From positions 744,001 through 808,000 of the forward strand of contig SKCR01023732.1 of NCBI GenBank assembly GCA_019454045.1: 64,000 nucleotides of DNA. The letters run 5' to 3'. Position 1 is the stretch's first letter. Each line of letters begins with the position of its first letter. Both the position numbers and the translations under genes were made by a program. The notes beneath the pieces are model-generated. The model was not told the origin of the DNA and did no database searches. It saw only the letters and a program-made list of their open reading frames with translations. This stretch comes from Zanthoxylum bungeanum. Taxonomy: Eukaryota > Streptophyta > Magnoliopsida > Sapindales > Rutaceae. Positions 11,671 through 24,393 of this stretch are shown piece after piece.

Positions 11671-13559
11671 CATAAAGTTTTCTCGAAATTTTTTCAACCA
11701 TCTCACTGTAGCTACGATGAGTAGTGTGATAAAGCTTTAAGTAAAATTTTATATATGTATATCATTTTTGAATAATAAATGTCCAAACCACTTTGCACAT
11801 AATTTAAAAAGACAAAAAAAAAAAATTATTTGTCATTTAGTAGTATTTTTTTATTTTTTTTATAGTCAAAATTTTTCTTTTAGTATTTTTATGTAATGTA
11901 ATAGTGTGCATTGTTATGTTAATTTTTTTTTTCTCATGATAAGATGAAATATGTTTTGATTTGATATGTCATTGTATCAAAAATCAACCAATAATATTTT
12001 TTTTTTGTTGGTTTTATTTGATTGATCTGATGTAAGGAAAAAAGAATAAACATGAATTAAAGTGATTTTTTAAAACTAAAGCACATCAGGTATTTATAGG
12101 AAATCGATAGTTATTAATGAGAAGATATATTTTAATCATCTTTAATGATTTATTTTACCAAAATATACATGTTCAATGCATAACGGATTTTTGAAAATTA
12201 CAAGCTCGTTAGAATTATCATATTGAATCGTAGACCTAAAAGGTTATAGATTTATCGTTTGAACGTCATATGATCTGTTCAAACGAAAAAAGTCTAAAAG
12301 TCTTTGGATGTATCGTTCAAACGACTCAAAATATCTTTCAAACGATATATCTGATATGAATTTTCATATACTTATACAATCTCGATATGTCAGCGTAAAT
12401 CGATATCAAAAACAATAATTAGAAAAATTCTGATAATTCTTCTGTAAAAATTTTGAGAAATATAAAAGCAAATGAAATAAACACAAGTCTTCAAATATTT
12501 GGCACAAAATGAATCGAATTTTATTTACAAATGAACAAGTAATTTATCACTCGACCAATAAATTTTGGGTAATAATTTTTCTTAGCCATGTAAACAAATA
12601 TGAGAGTCAGAGACATCTCTAAGGTAATGCGAACTCGTCTAGATCTCTATATTTTGAAAAATGATGCAATATATTGAAATTTTGAAAAATGATGCAATAT
12701 TTTGAAATTCTATCTTTTTTTTTTTAATATTCCTAATCCACTTGGGATATACTTTTCGTCCAATTAAATTGGACGAGTTTACATTCTCGATTCCACCCTT
12801 TAAGATGAGACCTAGCAAATAATCGATACACACTCATTTTATTTTCAATTATGATCTTATAATCTTAAACGAAATCTTAAAATAAAATCATTCTGATAAA
12901 TTTGAGACCATAATATTTAATAAAATTTTAAAATCATAACCAACCATATGTGTCGATTCTTTCTAATATCATCTTCGCCCCCACATGTCTCACTCAACTC
13001 AAGATTGAAATTCTGGAAAGGCATCTTTTATCCCACTTTTTATTTTTTTAATTTTTTTTTCCATGGTGATGGATCATGGAGCAGCCTATGCTGTGGGCCC
13101 AATCATCATTAACGGTTGATCATATGCCGGTCCCACATGCACATCACTTCATCACCGTCCAATTCAATCAAATATCACCTTTATCCTATGATGAATGTGT
13201 TGAATTACTTTATTTGTATTTACACATCGAAAAAAGAACCCGAATAATTATTTAATGTTCGAAAAATACATATTTTTTAGAAAATATTATTTATTAAAAA
13301 TGATCAATTATCATCCAAAATTTAACGGATGTTCGGAAAAAAACCCAAATAAATATTTCTTTCAAGAATTTTAAGGGTAAATTTGTCATTTTCTCAAATT
13401 AGATATTTTTTTGAACATTAAATAATTTTCGAGTGGACGTATGATAATTTCTTTTGGAAAAAATAATATTACAAAATACGTATAAACAATTTCACCATCC
13501 AAAATTTTACTGCTAAGCTAATTATTATTATTACCATTATTTGCTGCTTCTAATTTTAC
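11671..13559. other. Gene-free AT-rich spacer
   Basis: AT-rich intergenic DNA. I see scattered T-runs, a local direct repeat of TTTTGAAAAATGATGCAATAT near 12653-12703, and no conserved coding sequence. The 3' end, from about 13500, becomes the upstream region of the SNF4-like gene. Confidence 0.45.
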
Positions 13560-14076
13560 TTCTCATTTCTTGGCTCTGCGTTTTGATCTCTTCTCTTTTC
13601 GTTTTTCATTCTTAGGGTTCTTAAAATCTTTTAGATTCCAACTAAAAATTGTCCAAATTTCATCTGACCCCTTTCACTATTTGAATCAAAGTTAAAGAGT
13701 TTTTATTTTTATTCTCTTTTTTTTTTTTTGGGTAAAATTAGGGCACAAATTTTTTCACCCCTTATATTTCCCCCCAAAAATTACCACATAAGACACTGCA
13801 TTTAGTTGAATTTTAAGTATTTGAGATTCGATTTAGTTTAGAAGTGTTGTTAATATCTCTTTTGGGGCAGATCAGAGCACTAATTGTTTGTGATTTGCGA
13901 TTTTAGGGTTTTTTTTTTTTGTGGACAGTTCGATTTGTTGACTATGGGTTGAGTTGTTGATTGGGATTGGCTTAGATTGAGTATTAGTGGATTCAACTGG
14001 TATTGCATGTAGAGGATTTTTATTGGGATCAGAGCTCAATGCTTTACTGCTCAATTTAAGATTATTATCAGATATT

Positions 14077-14110
<34 letters not shown>

Positions 14111-14421
14111 GTGTGTGATAATTTAGGATTTTTTTTTTTTTAATTATAGGTGACTCTGCATGTGTAAACATTGAGGAGTTCTCTGCTCACTTGGAGAGGA
14201 ACCCTGCTTCGATATTTTTTTTTTAAATCCCAATACGAAAGCAACCAAAAATTGTAGCTTTGAGTTATTCTTTTGAATATGAGCTGAAGAAGTGCTATAC
14301 TTGGCTGAATTTGAGCTTTTGTGCAAAAGAAAATCAAAAGGGTGGCGTTGAAATTTTCATTTCGTGAATTGGTACTAGAATTTGTGTGCACGAGTATTTA
14401 TTTATATAGCTTTAGAAGGAA
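13560..14421 (+). promoter_or_regulatory. Likely 5' leader region of the SNF4-like gene with a UTR intron
   Basis: Pyrimidine-rich sequence with TTCTTAGGGTTCTTAAA near 13611, typical of plant 5' UTRs, and then a long T-rich stretch with T-runs at 13909-13920 and 14081-14109. A possible UTR intron ends at the AG of ATTATAG near 14150. The coding start is at 14422. Inferred from context; no transcript evidence. Confidence 0.4.
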
Positions 14422-17400
14422 ATGTATAGTTCTGGTCCGGATACTGGACATGAAAACAGTGGGGTAGCGGGTTCAATGTTGGTTCCGGTCCGGTTTGTGT
14501 GGCCTAATGGGGGGAGAAGTGTTTCACTTAGTGGCTCATTCACCAGGTAAGTGAATGAAACAAAATGATCATGATATATTATTGTCCAAATTTGAGTACT
14601 TGTTCCAATATGGTGTTATTTAGTTTATGGGATTTTAATTAATTAATTGAGTTTCTGATTGAAATTTTAATGTATGCACAGATGGTCTGAGCATATGCCC
14701 ATGTCACCATCTGAAGGATGTCCTTCTGTTTTTCAAATCATTTGCAGGTTGCCGCCTGGGCATCACCAGGTTAATTGATTCTTATGGTTGTATGCTGAAC
14801 TGCAGTATTATGCACCTCTATTATTAGTTTCGTTTTTAATTTTGTTATTGTGGTCAAAGAGTGTTAATATCCATTCCATAAAGCTCATTGTGTACTTTTA
14901 GATTGTTCTCTATCACCTAGCATTTTAAGGTTCATGGTAAATGTCTGATACTGATGTTTAAATGTTTATGTCCATTTCCATGCAGTACAAGTTCTATGTT
15001 GATGGAGAATGGCGGCATGATGAGAACCAGCCCTATGTGAGCGGGAATTGTGAGGTAGTGAATTATGTAAATATAGCTAGGCCACAACCAGATATGGTTC
15101 CTACCACCATCAACCCCGAGACTTCTGGTAACATGGAGGTAGATGATGTTGTTGTGCGTCCGGTAAGGGTCTCTCTCACATAGTGCATAACTTAATTGCT
15201 GGCTTGTCATCAAACCCATAGATCTTATCCTCACTACCCCTTGGTACCTTGTGTTTCTCTTTTAAGCTTGGGGTCTTTTCTATCTTCCGTAAGCTAGCTG
15301 ATTGAGTTTACATATTTTTTAGGATTTGTGGATAAGTACGATAGACTTTGCTGAAATATGATCCTATTATTTTTTGATCTAAATGTAAGATATATATGCA
15401 TATATGTAGACAGAGGGAGGAATTTTCCTATGTAATATTAAACTTCGTGAACTGCCAAGTTTAGATGCTCATGTTTGTTGTCCTAAGAGAGGCTGCCTGG
15501 TGCACTATAAATATAATGAATGTTAAAACCACATTCAGAGAAGACTACCAGGATCCTGCTTTTCTGGGATAGTGGTGAAATTGAGAACCATGGAGATGAT
15601 AATATGATATTTAGCTGTTAAGTTTTTAAATGTTATTATTGGGCTCATATTTAGGGTTTTGGAAGTGACCTTCTTCTTACAGTAAAAAAAAATGGAGTTT
15701 TGGTGGCGTTGACATTATCAACTTGGTCTTCTGTTATCCTGCTGGACACAATGGGTCACATTTTTCAAGTGGTACTTGCATTGCAGGAAGGTTTTGCACA
15801 ATTCTCAGACTGAGGCTGATTTAGAGCTTTCTCGTCAACGTATATCTTTATTCTTGTCCACACATACAGTATACGAGCTCCTTCCTGACTCGGGAAAGGT
15901 TTTAATGCTTTCCCCTCTTAGCGAGCTGCTAATAGAGCACATTGTTGTATTTGAGCATTTCTCTTCTTTTAGAATTTGAGTTTCTTTTAGACTTTTGGTG
16001 AGACTCACTGACTCTTGTCTAATGTTGCAGGTAACTGCCTTGGATGTCAATTTAGCTGTGAAGCAGGCATTTCATGTTCTCTATGAGCAGGTGAATCTCT
16101 TTTACTGCTACATGCTTGTGCACACCCATCTATTCTGGACTTATGAGGAGATAATTTATAGTTTGTATACAAATGCCTCATTTCCTTTTCCCAACTGGAG
16201 CCACTTTTGTTTATAAATCTGTTTGGTAGTTTGTCTAGGAAGACGGGGGTTTATGTTTATTCTTATTGTCAGCTTGTGATGTATGTATTGCAGGGGCTTC
16301 CGATGGTTCCTCTTTGGGATGATAGCAGGTGCCAGTTTGTTGGAATTCTTAGTGCTCTGGACTTCATCCTGATTCTGAGAGAGGTGTGTCTGGAATAAAC
16401 TTTTTGGCTTTTCTTTCAGATTATTTAATTGTTGCATTATGAGGATAGCGTCAATTTATGATTCAGAAAAGGAAATTTGAGAATTATATTATAACAGAAT
16501 ATTCAGACAACCGTGGACAGCTATTGATGTCTGTATGACTGTATCTGTTGAATGGTTCTAGGTTGTACTATGTTAGACAGAATTCAATTACCCATAAACA
16601 CCCTAGCTAGTAATGAAGTTTCTTTCAATAGAAAAAAGCTTTTTCTTCTTATTTTCAATTCCTTGGTACAGGCAGTGAGGGAGACTGTCTCAAGTTCAAA
16701 TATGAGAAAATGGTCAGAAAACCATTTTTAGAATGACAAATGCTTGAAAAAAAAACCTTCTAAAGTTTCACTTGGTTGTGCTCTCTCCAACCAATGGTTA
16801 TGATTTTGTGTAGTATGAGTTTTCTAAGGGTTCTATGCAGCTGTGAAATAGTAAATCCAATTATTCATGGTCCATGGGTTTCCAATATCACCGCAGCTTT
16901 TATTTAGGTTTTCATGGCCAATCAACCTTGCCAAATTTCTTTTCGTTTTATTGCGTTCACCTTTAATGTTTCTTCTCTCCATGCCTTTTACTTGGCATTT
17001 TGTTTTTTTATGCTTCCAAAGTTTCACACATGCAGTCTCACGTGGAGAATACCTCCACTCATAATCTACAAGTTCACACAAATCACAAATTGAACTTGCA
17101 TCATGCTTCTTCCCTAAATTACATGGAGATGTTTTCTTTTTGTGCATTTACACTCTCATTGAGTTTGCATAACGAGTATAATCTGTTAAAATTCAGTTGG
17201 GGACTAACGGATCAAATTTAACGGAGGAAGAATTAGAGACACATACCATATCAGCTTGGAAAGTTGGGAAATTACAGCTTAATCTCAATCGGCAAATGGA
17301 TGGCAATGGTGGACCATTTCCTAGACGTCTTGTCCAAGTAAGTGCTTCCTCTAATGCCTTAGTTCTTTTGTACGCAAAATTGCAAATTATCTGTAGTCTT

Positions 17401-19343
17401 GTCTTTTTACTTATCCTTTCAGTTTCAAGGTTTTGGGTAATTTGGGATACTTCTTTTTGACTTGAGAGTCTGCTGCTATGTAAATACTTTTGACTCATGC
17501 TCCTCTACGTGTTTTGCATGCAACGGTTCCAGTACATGTTAGTTATAACACTTAGATTTCATTTAATGGAATGTTAGTGTTCTCAGTCGAAGTCTAAATA
17601 TGGAAGCAAGAACCTATCATAAAGTCAACTATGAAACAGTATTGTCCTGTGAAGTGTGAAATGTCAGTGGTGTGTGATAGCTGATGCTACAAAAATTAAC
17701 TATTTATACTCTTCCACACCTATCTCTTCTGTCAGCATTCTCATCTAAAATTTCCAGATAAGCTTCATTTTATGTTGTGGTAATCTTCATTAACCATGAA
17801 GTTGATGATGAAATATTTTTCTTTGGGTTTGTGATGCAACTTCAGAATTGCGGAAGTGAGTAGCTATGGTGTAATATTTATGATTCTTCTATCTTGCAGG
17901 CTAGTCCTTATGATTCTCTCAAAGAAGTTGCTTTGAAAATTATGCAAAATAAGGTGGCTACTGTTCCCATTATCCATTCAACAGGACCGGGTGGTTTATG
18001 TCAGGAGATACTATATCTCGCTTCTCTATCTGACGTATTGAAATGTAAGCACTCTCTTTATTCATTGGTATGGGACCATGTTTCATGGCTAACCTAAAGC
18101 TATTTTCAGGTATATGTCGGCATTTCAAGCATGCTTCTAGCTCATTACCCATTCTTCAACAACCAGTATCTTCAATTCAGTTGGGTACATGGGTTCCACA
18201 AATTGGGGAAGCAAATGGTCGTCCATTTGCAATGTTGAGACCAAATGCTTCTCTTGGTTCTGCCTTATCTCTATTAGTTCAAGGTGATTTAACTCTGCTC
18301 CAACTCATTGGCCAAAATGGAGGATTTCTGACATTTTATATTTCTAACCTACAAGTACCCTCATACTACTGTTTATGTGAAGGGGCATTATTCCTCTTGC
18401 CTGATGATGTGATTTAACTGATTTAATGAGATGGAAGAATATTTGTGGCAATAGATGTATGTTAGGCGTATTTATAGTCGTCGGGTATTTCTCTAGTATG
18501 GACTATAGTATTTTTCTCTCTCTAGAAGAATATTGAAAAAAATGATCTAATGGTATATAAGTAGTTGTTTTAACCTACCATGTTTCATGATATCTTCCTT
18601 ATTTTGGGCAATTGCACCTTGTGCAGCTGAAGTTAGTTCAATACCTATAGTGGATGATAATGACTCATTGCTGGATATATATTCACGAAGGTAATCCTCC
18701 CCTCCACCCCATTCTCTCTCTCTCTCTCTGTCTATCTATCTATTTCTCCCCTTTTTAGTTCCACATCATTTTTAACAAAAAAATGGTGATAAAAATGTTG
18801 TATAAACTGAATGTTCTATCTTCAATGATAGTGATATCACTGCTTTGGCTAAAGATAAAGTGTATACTCAGATCCGTCTAGATGAAATGAGTATTCACCA
18901 GGTAACTACCATATTTCCACTAAATATGCTTTATGCCTGCCGTTATGCTTCTTGGAGACTTAGATTTTCTTGTTTGCCCTTTTCTACAATTGCAGGCATT
19001 GCAACTGGGACAAGATGCAAATCCTTCATATGGCTTTAATGGACAGAGATGTCAGATGTGTTTGCGGTCTGATCCTTTGCATAAAGTGATGGAGCGGTTG
19101 GCAAATCCAGGTATTTTTTACCAAATATTTTTGTGCTAGTTATGTTTTTGTATGACACAAAATTGCTCTAAAAGATGTTTGCAGAACATTGCACTTAATT
19201 TACACATGTAAAAATCACAAAATTGTTTGGTTTCTCGTTTCATTTCAGGGGTTAGGAGAGTTGTCATCGTGGAGGCTGGCAGCAAGCGTGTAGAAGGAAT
19301 CATTTCATTAAGTGATGTGTTTCGGTTCTTGCTTGGTGTTTAG
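14422..19343 (+). CDS. SNF4: SnRK1 beta-gamma subunit (SNF4-like)
   Basis: Regulatory subunit of the SnRK1 energy-sensing kinase: the plant-specific fusion of a carbohydrate-binding (CBM48) domain to gamma-type CBS domains. Exons: 14422-14546, 14682-14769, 14986-15162, 15791-15898, 16031-16090, 16294-16383, 17197-17337, 17900-18044, 18110-18283, 18627-18690, 18832-18901, 18996-19110 and 19249-19343. They join in frame to 483 residues. The CBM48 part (about residues 18-105) shows [20 protein letters not shown] and [13 protein letters not shown]; the CBS part shows [38 protein letters not shown]-type ends and [17 protein letters not shown] at the C terminus. Exon 4 needs the AAG acceptor at 15790; the stronger-looking CAG four bases upstream gives an early stop. 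CT and TCTA microsatellites lie in intron 10. Confidence 0.96.
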
Positions 19344-20269
19344 CTGGAATGTTGTCCACCATTTCGCATGAAAGGCTTGCCATGATGGCTCTGGCCGTCC
19401 ATTTTTAAGGACATGCCGCAATGGAATCAGAGAGAACCCATTTGTTTTCGATACTCTATGCCATGCCCTCCCTCCACCACCTCACGGTGAATGAGATGCT
19501 GTGTTATTGTTAGTCTTTGATTGGATGGGCAGCTGCCGCACGCGTCCGAACCCTGCCCTGTTTTTAGGGTAGAAATTTCACAGAGCAAAAGAGAATTGTA
19601 AATTGTGAGACTTCAATTTCTTTTTTTCATTGTTATAACCCAAATTATGGTGTTGGAGCAGCTGCCATGTTTGTCTTTGTAGAAAGGGATGGCTAATCAA
19701 ATTCTCAGTTTCTGATCTGTTTATTACCAAAAAGGGTCGCCCTGTATTCAGCAACAGACGTTTTATTTTGCTCAGCAGAAAGTTTGTGATTTTATTTTTC
19801 AGCAAATTAAGCTTTAATGAAACAATTTTCAAATGTATCATGTTTGAAAAGCAAAAAAAAAAAATCTACTTGGCCCTTTTAAATGGACCGAATCTTGAAT
19901 TGTCTTGAATTTAATAAGATCTTAGATGAGTTTTTCAAGTGAATTTTTATCGATAAATAATAATAATAAAAAAATATATTTTTAATGTAAATTTAGGGTC
20001 CAAATCAATCGTCTGTATCGACTTCCCTACATTACAGTAGTAAGAGCAGCTTTTGGCTACTGAACCAAATGTTTTATACTGAATAGGATAACAGTGGCAG
20101 CGTCATAAACAACCAAACCAAACCAAATAAAATATTTTCCATGTTTTATACTGAATAGGATAACAGTGGCAGCGTCATAAACAACCAAACCAAATCAAAT
20201 AAAATATTTTCCAATTAGATGTGATCAGCTACATAGATCTTTTGACGCAAACAAACTTGCACATGTTCA
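19344..20269. other. 3' flank of the SNF4-like gene and gene-free spacer
   Basis: The first about 450 bases are the probable 3' UTR (TTTAATGAAACAATT near 19811). From about 19850 the DNA is AT-rich spacer, with a 72-bp tandem duplication at 20069-20212. No gene seen. Confidence 0.5.
20069..20212. repeat. 72-bp tandem duplication, two copies
   Basis: The unit begins ATGTTTTATACTGAATAGG and ends AAATATTTTCC; it occurs at 20069-20140 and 20141-20212. By eye the copies differ at one base (ACCAAACC versus ACCAAATC), so the event is recent. Confidence 0.92.
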
Positions 20270-21690
20270 ATTGATTCAGGGCCACCTCATAAGAAAATGT
20301 CCATATTCTCCCTTGTCCATTTTCCTGAAATTCCTTGAATCACCCCTTCTGTCATTCTTTCCACTGAAATTCCTTGAATCAACCCTTCTGTCATCCTTTC
20401 CCCTGAAATTCCTTGACTTACCCCTTCTGTCGTTCTTTCCCCATCCATCATCATCGTCCCATTGGAACCTCGAGATGATCTATCAAAACCTTCATTTGGA
20501 GAGTTCCTTCTATCAGCCATCTTACCATTGGAACTAAACTGTTTATCACGAACAAAGCTATAATCCCCACGGCCTTTAAAATCCTTTCCTCTTCATTCCA
20601 TCAGGTTCTAATCTATCTTATTCCCTTGTTTCTATGCGATCGTAAGTCATCAGTGTCAGCTTCTGAGTCAGAATACGAATCATCTTCCATGTCAGAAACC
20701 TGTTTATTTTCTTTGGTTTGCTTAGAACTGAAATCCTTATCAAAATCATCATCCGAATCCGAATGGAGACCGTATTCTTCATCCTCTGGATGGACCAGTT
20801 GGACCGCTATCTCTACTTCTATGTTTGGAATCAGCAACATGACTAGATTTCCATTTGGGATGGATGAACTGAGATGATATCTTCATCAGTATTAAAACCC
20901 AGATCATCATCGTCAGAGTCCGTGAAAGCTACCGCGAGATGGAAGAGTTGCCCCAGGAGTGAAATTTTTATCCAAGCCCCCATCTTCTTCTTCAGAAAAA
21001 CCTTCAACTTTAGAAAAATCAATTGAGGAAGCCTTCCTCACTGGATGATTATACTGGGTGTATATCATAACTGTCCACATCATCTTCGTCGTCAAAATCA
21101 TCAGAACCCATTCCTGGTTTGTTGGCACCAGGATCAGAATATTCCCTCTCATCGTCATCGAAGTTAAAATTCCAGGCATTTGAAACATCTGAGCGGCTGT
21201 CAGTCTTCTCCAGTTTCATTCCCCTGGCATTTTATTCTCAATAAATTCATCAGGTGGACGTTTGCAATCACAATGAAAACATGCCATATTTCTCCTATAA
21301 TTTAAGAAGTTGCACCTGCCATAGCATAGAACCAACAATAAGCAAATGCAAAAAACTCTAAAAACAGTTTTGTATGTACCCAATAACACGATCACAAGAA
21401 AACTCTATACTTATTGCATCTCAATTCATATACTGAAATTATACTTCAAAACCACCATTAATCCTTAGACTCATACCAAAATAGAATCAACAAGGACAAT
21501 AACATGTCTCTGGTGCATTGAAACTTACTGGGGAATTCCCATTCTCCTGGAAGCAGCTGTCTCTTTGGCCGCTTGACATCACATTGTAGCCGTAGGCACA
21601 AATTATTCTTTGCAAAATTCATGAAATCACACCTGAGACCAATATTCTGCAATTTTAAAGTGCTTCTAGAAAATGGTAATGACAACCTAT
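20270..21690 (-). pseudogene. Broken RanBP2-type zinc-finger gene (VAR3 / At1g55040-like)
   Basis: Minus-strand blocks resemble plant RanBP2 zinc-finger proteins such as chloroplast VAR3. Around 21660-21540 lies CDFMNFAKNNLCLRLQCD and VKRPKRQLLPGEWEFPS between an AG acceptor and a GT donor, but the CLRC spacing is disturbed and the cysteine expected after GEWE is phenylalanine. Near 21300-21200 comes MACFHCDCKRPPDEFIENKM, then after a frameshift SDVSNAWNFNFDDDE, then acidic segments (SSIDFSKVEGFSEEEDGG, GLHSDSDDDFDKDF). At least three frameshifts or stops separate these blocks. The 3' end carries a 13-residue repeat. It sits next to AXR4, as a related zinc-finger gene does in Arabidopsis (from memory), so it is probably the local ortholog, now dead. 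Confidence 0.7.
20325..20443 (-). repeat. 39-bp tandem repeat, three copies, inside the zinc-finger pseudogene
   Basis: CTGAAATTCCTTGA recurs at 20325, 20364 and 20403, a period of 39 bp. On the minus strand each unit encodes a 13-residue repeat of the form ISGERMTEGLIQG. The preserved frame suggests the expansion happened while the frame was open or very recently. Confidence 0.85.
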
Positions 21691-22065
21691 TACATGACTA
21701 TCCCTTTGTATATGGACAGCCATTCAATGCATCTCAAAGAATGTTGCAGAAAGTAAACCACGTCTCAAGAAAACATTCTACCTGAATATTGTATGTTTGA
21801 TCAGCAAATTGGCATTTTAGACAATATATATAGACAATATATATATATATATATATGTTGGCGGTATTTTCAGGCCCTATAGTATTAAGCAGTACGGGGG
21901 GGTAAAAAGGTAATTCTTCTTGGTCAAGATCATTAATGTCGACCAACCACTAAAAGCCAACAGTAATGGGGAAAAGTTGATAAGTCAGTGTCCTAATAGG
22001 ATAAAGGAGAAGTGAATGTAGTTTCGACTAAGAATTCTTATGGGAAAATGAAAAATATTTATTTG

Positions 22066-22949
22066 CTATATTAAATAGAGAGGGGAAAACGTGTTCGTAA
22101 GGTAGGAGTTGAGAAAAGAACAAAAGAAAATTAGACTTGTAAAACAAAACAGATCAGAGAAACATATTTCGGTAATAAAACATCGTCCGTTCTGTGCCTG
22201 TGGATGTAGGTTGGATCTGATACGCCGAACCACGTTTAAATCTCTTTGTTGATTGGTGTATTTATCTATTTTTTGCCAAATTTGTTTTTGGTTTCCCATA
22301 AACAAAACAAATTCACAGTTGGAGGAAGATTGTCTCGGGAGTAAAAAACTCTTATTGCCCCTGAGACCGAAATCAGCCGTCAATATGTCATCGCGTCCAA
22401 CTCGTTTCTTTGGTGGTGGTGGAGGTTGCTTAACTTTTGGCGGAGGATTCTTTATAAATGGAGGGGGAAGGTTTGGATCTATCGGAACTGCACTCAACTT
22501 GACAACCTCATGAAGCAACTTACGGACAACATTCTTTACAGATTTTCGTTTTGGCAGCAGATCCATTCACAGGGTCGAAACCATAAGTCAAAAAGAACAC
22601 GTATATATTACATCAACAGTCCGTGCTTCATCCTCTTAAATAATGATTGAATGGAAAAAAAATAATCCATGAATATAATGATTGCCCTAATCCCGAGCAA
22701 GAAAAAACGTTGAAATGCTAAGAAATGAAAACAATAACACATATCAAATGAATGGCAAAAGTGATTCGACATAAGTTCTGTTTGAAGTGAGTAAACAAAA
22801 ACTATACACCAAGTTAAAGTCGAGAAGTAACACTTACGTCTCCTTCGATGACATATACACCCGAAACACGATATAGTATCTCCTGCTTTAGACAAGACCC
22901 CAAAACCCCATGAACAAACCTCACCGCAATATGATGATACTAAATCCAA
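22066..22949 (-). CDS. Unrecognised minus-strand reading frame, possibly a two-exon gene remnant
   Basis: A frame from 22566 gives MDLLPKRKSVKNVV, then VPIDPNLPPPFIKNPPP and a proline/basic stretch KQPPPPPKKRVGRDDI, then a stop-limited tail. An upstream frame starting at 22949 gives MDLVSSYCGEVCSWGF and CFGCICHRRRR up to a GTAAGTG donor at 22837. I found no matching acceptor that joins the two cleanly. Composition (proline-rich, basic) looks protein-like but I do not recognise a family. It may be an exon set of a degraded neighbour. The downstream part from about 22290 to 22190 overlaps sequence that looks like LTR-derived DNA on the other strand. Confidence 0.3.
22185..22300 (+). mobile_element. 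Probable LTR-retrotransposon fragment
   Basis: CCTGTGGATGTAGGTT followed by CGCCGAACCACGTTTAAATC is a word order common near the 3' part of plant LTRs. I could not define its limits. Weak evidence, from recall of plant LTR sequences. Confidence 0.35.
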
Positions 22950-23535
22950 TCGGATCTTAGATTTGTGTTAATGTTTTGATGAATTTTATTTTCCTGTCTC
23001 GTGCATGTACATGAGAGTTATTACAGTAATAAGCAATAGATTTATGGAATTTCACCGATAGATTTGATAGGTCTTTCATTATATTTTGTAATGAATTTGT
23101 TTGTTATTATAATGACCCTATGTTTTACTCTGTGTATTATGTTATTCTCATATGGTCTTGAAGTTTGGATTCACCAACTCTTGTCGAGAGATTGGAAAAT
23201 ATGTCCGGCTCCGTAATACTTCTAGGGCCACATATAGATTTAGTTGTGGGTCTGAACTTCGAACAGTCATGTGAATTTTATAGTGCATAGAGTTATATTA
23301 TCAGATTTATTCTTACTATTCTTGAATCTTAGATTTTTTCCTAAGTTTATTTTCGAGCTAATATTGACCGTGTATTTACATTTTTATAATATTTTACCTA
23401 TGAATGAATTTTCATATTAAAAAAAAAAAAAAAGCCCCACCACATTTGATGACCAATCTTTTCTTCTTAATACACTCGTTATTTGTGAATGAAAACTAAT
23501 AGAGTTTGAAGAAAAATGATATGTATATAAATAGA
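22950..23535. other. Gene-free AT-rich spacer
   Basis: No conserved coding sequence seen. An A-run at about 23419-23433 is followed by AT-rich sequence up to the SINE target duplication. Confidence 0.4.
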
Positions 23536-23547
23536 ATAGTTCATTTT

Positions 23548-23721
23548 TTTTTTTTTGAAACGATGGAAACCCCGCCACCAAACCACCCATTCTGGGCCGC
23601 GGCGCAGGTAAAACCACCGGTTGTCTCAGGCTCTTACAAGAAGTGCACCCCCTGGATTCGAACTCAGAACCTCAAGGTGAGATCCTGAACCCTACACCAC
23701 CAAGCCACACCCCTTGGGGAC
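23548..23721 (-). mobile_element. tRNA-derived SINE (main family) with target duplication
   Basis: Same family as 11471-11652: GTGTGGCTTGGTGG, GGTTCGAATCC (here one base off, GAGTTCGAATCC), CTTGTAAGAGCCTGAGACAA, CCATCGTTTC and an A-tail on the minus strand. The 12-bp word ATAGTTCATTTT flanks it at 23536-23547 and 23722-23733. Confidence 0.88.
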
Positions 23722-23874
23722 ATAGTTCATTTTATTCCTTATTAAGGATTCCCAAGTTTCCTACTATTAGTTCCCTTTGGAATGTAAGGATTCTAAAGTA
23801 CCCTAATTCATTTTGGAAGTTGGATTTTTTTTTTTCAGAGTCGTCAAAAGGATAAATATAATCACTATAACACT

Positions 23875-24045
23875 GAGTTTAGTAAATAGTATTACACTAA
23901 GAATATAAATTAGTTTATAAATATATATAAATAATCTCATATTCGTGCAATTTAATTTTGTAAGAGTATAAACTAGTGTTCACGTTATCGTTGACTATGT
24001 GTATACGCTAACTTCTAAGCTCACCAAACTCTACACCCGACAACA
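23875..24045. mobile_element. MITE, copy 2 of the three-copy family
   Basis: Begins ACTGAGTTTAGTAAATAGTATTA and ends CTCACCAAACTCTACACC; shares ATAATCTCATATT and TATAAACTAGTGTTCACGTTA with the copy at 9484. More diverged than copy 1. Confidence 0.55.
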
Positions 24046-24393
24046 CTTAAATCACATAAACCGTAAAACAATATGATGCTTCTATAATTGTAATTATCAT
24101 TGGGGTCCCTACATTGTTTATTTTCTAAATAAGTACGTAATTGTACTATAGATGATAATTTGGACATATATTTTAGATATGCCAATATCTATCCAATATT
24201 TATATGAGATTTGCACTTTAATGGATAATGAATATGTTGTGGATATGAAATTAAGTATCCGCAATAGATATTAAATGGTTATAAATATTAATTTCAGATA
24301 TCCATTATCCGATAACCGTCTAATAACTAAAGAATATCATAAACTTATTATAAACTCAAAGATATTTGATTATGTCTCTTTAGTATATAAACA

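Noticed and set aside
11494..11724. 76-residue open frame METPPPNHPFWAAAQ and the similar frames at 23506 and 25665
   Set aside because: They read through the SINE body on the wrong strand; the same peptide appears at each SINE copy and stops in flanking DNA.
13872..14391. Several minus-strand frames of 60-99 residues rich in Lys and Phe
   Set aside because: They arise from T-runs in the 5' leader of the SNF4-like gene.
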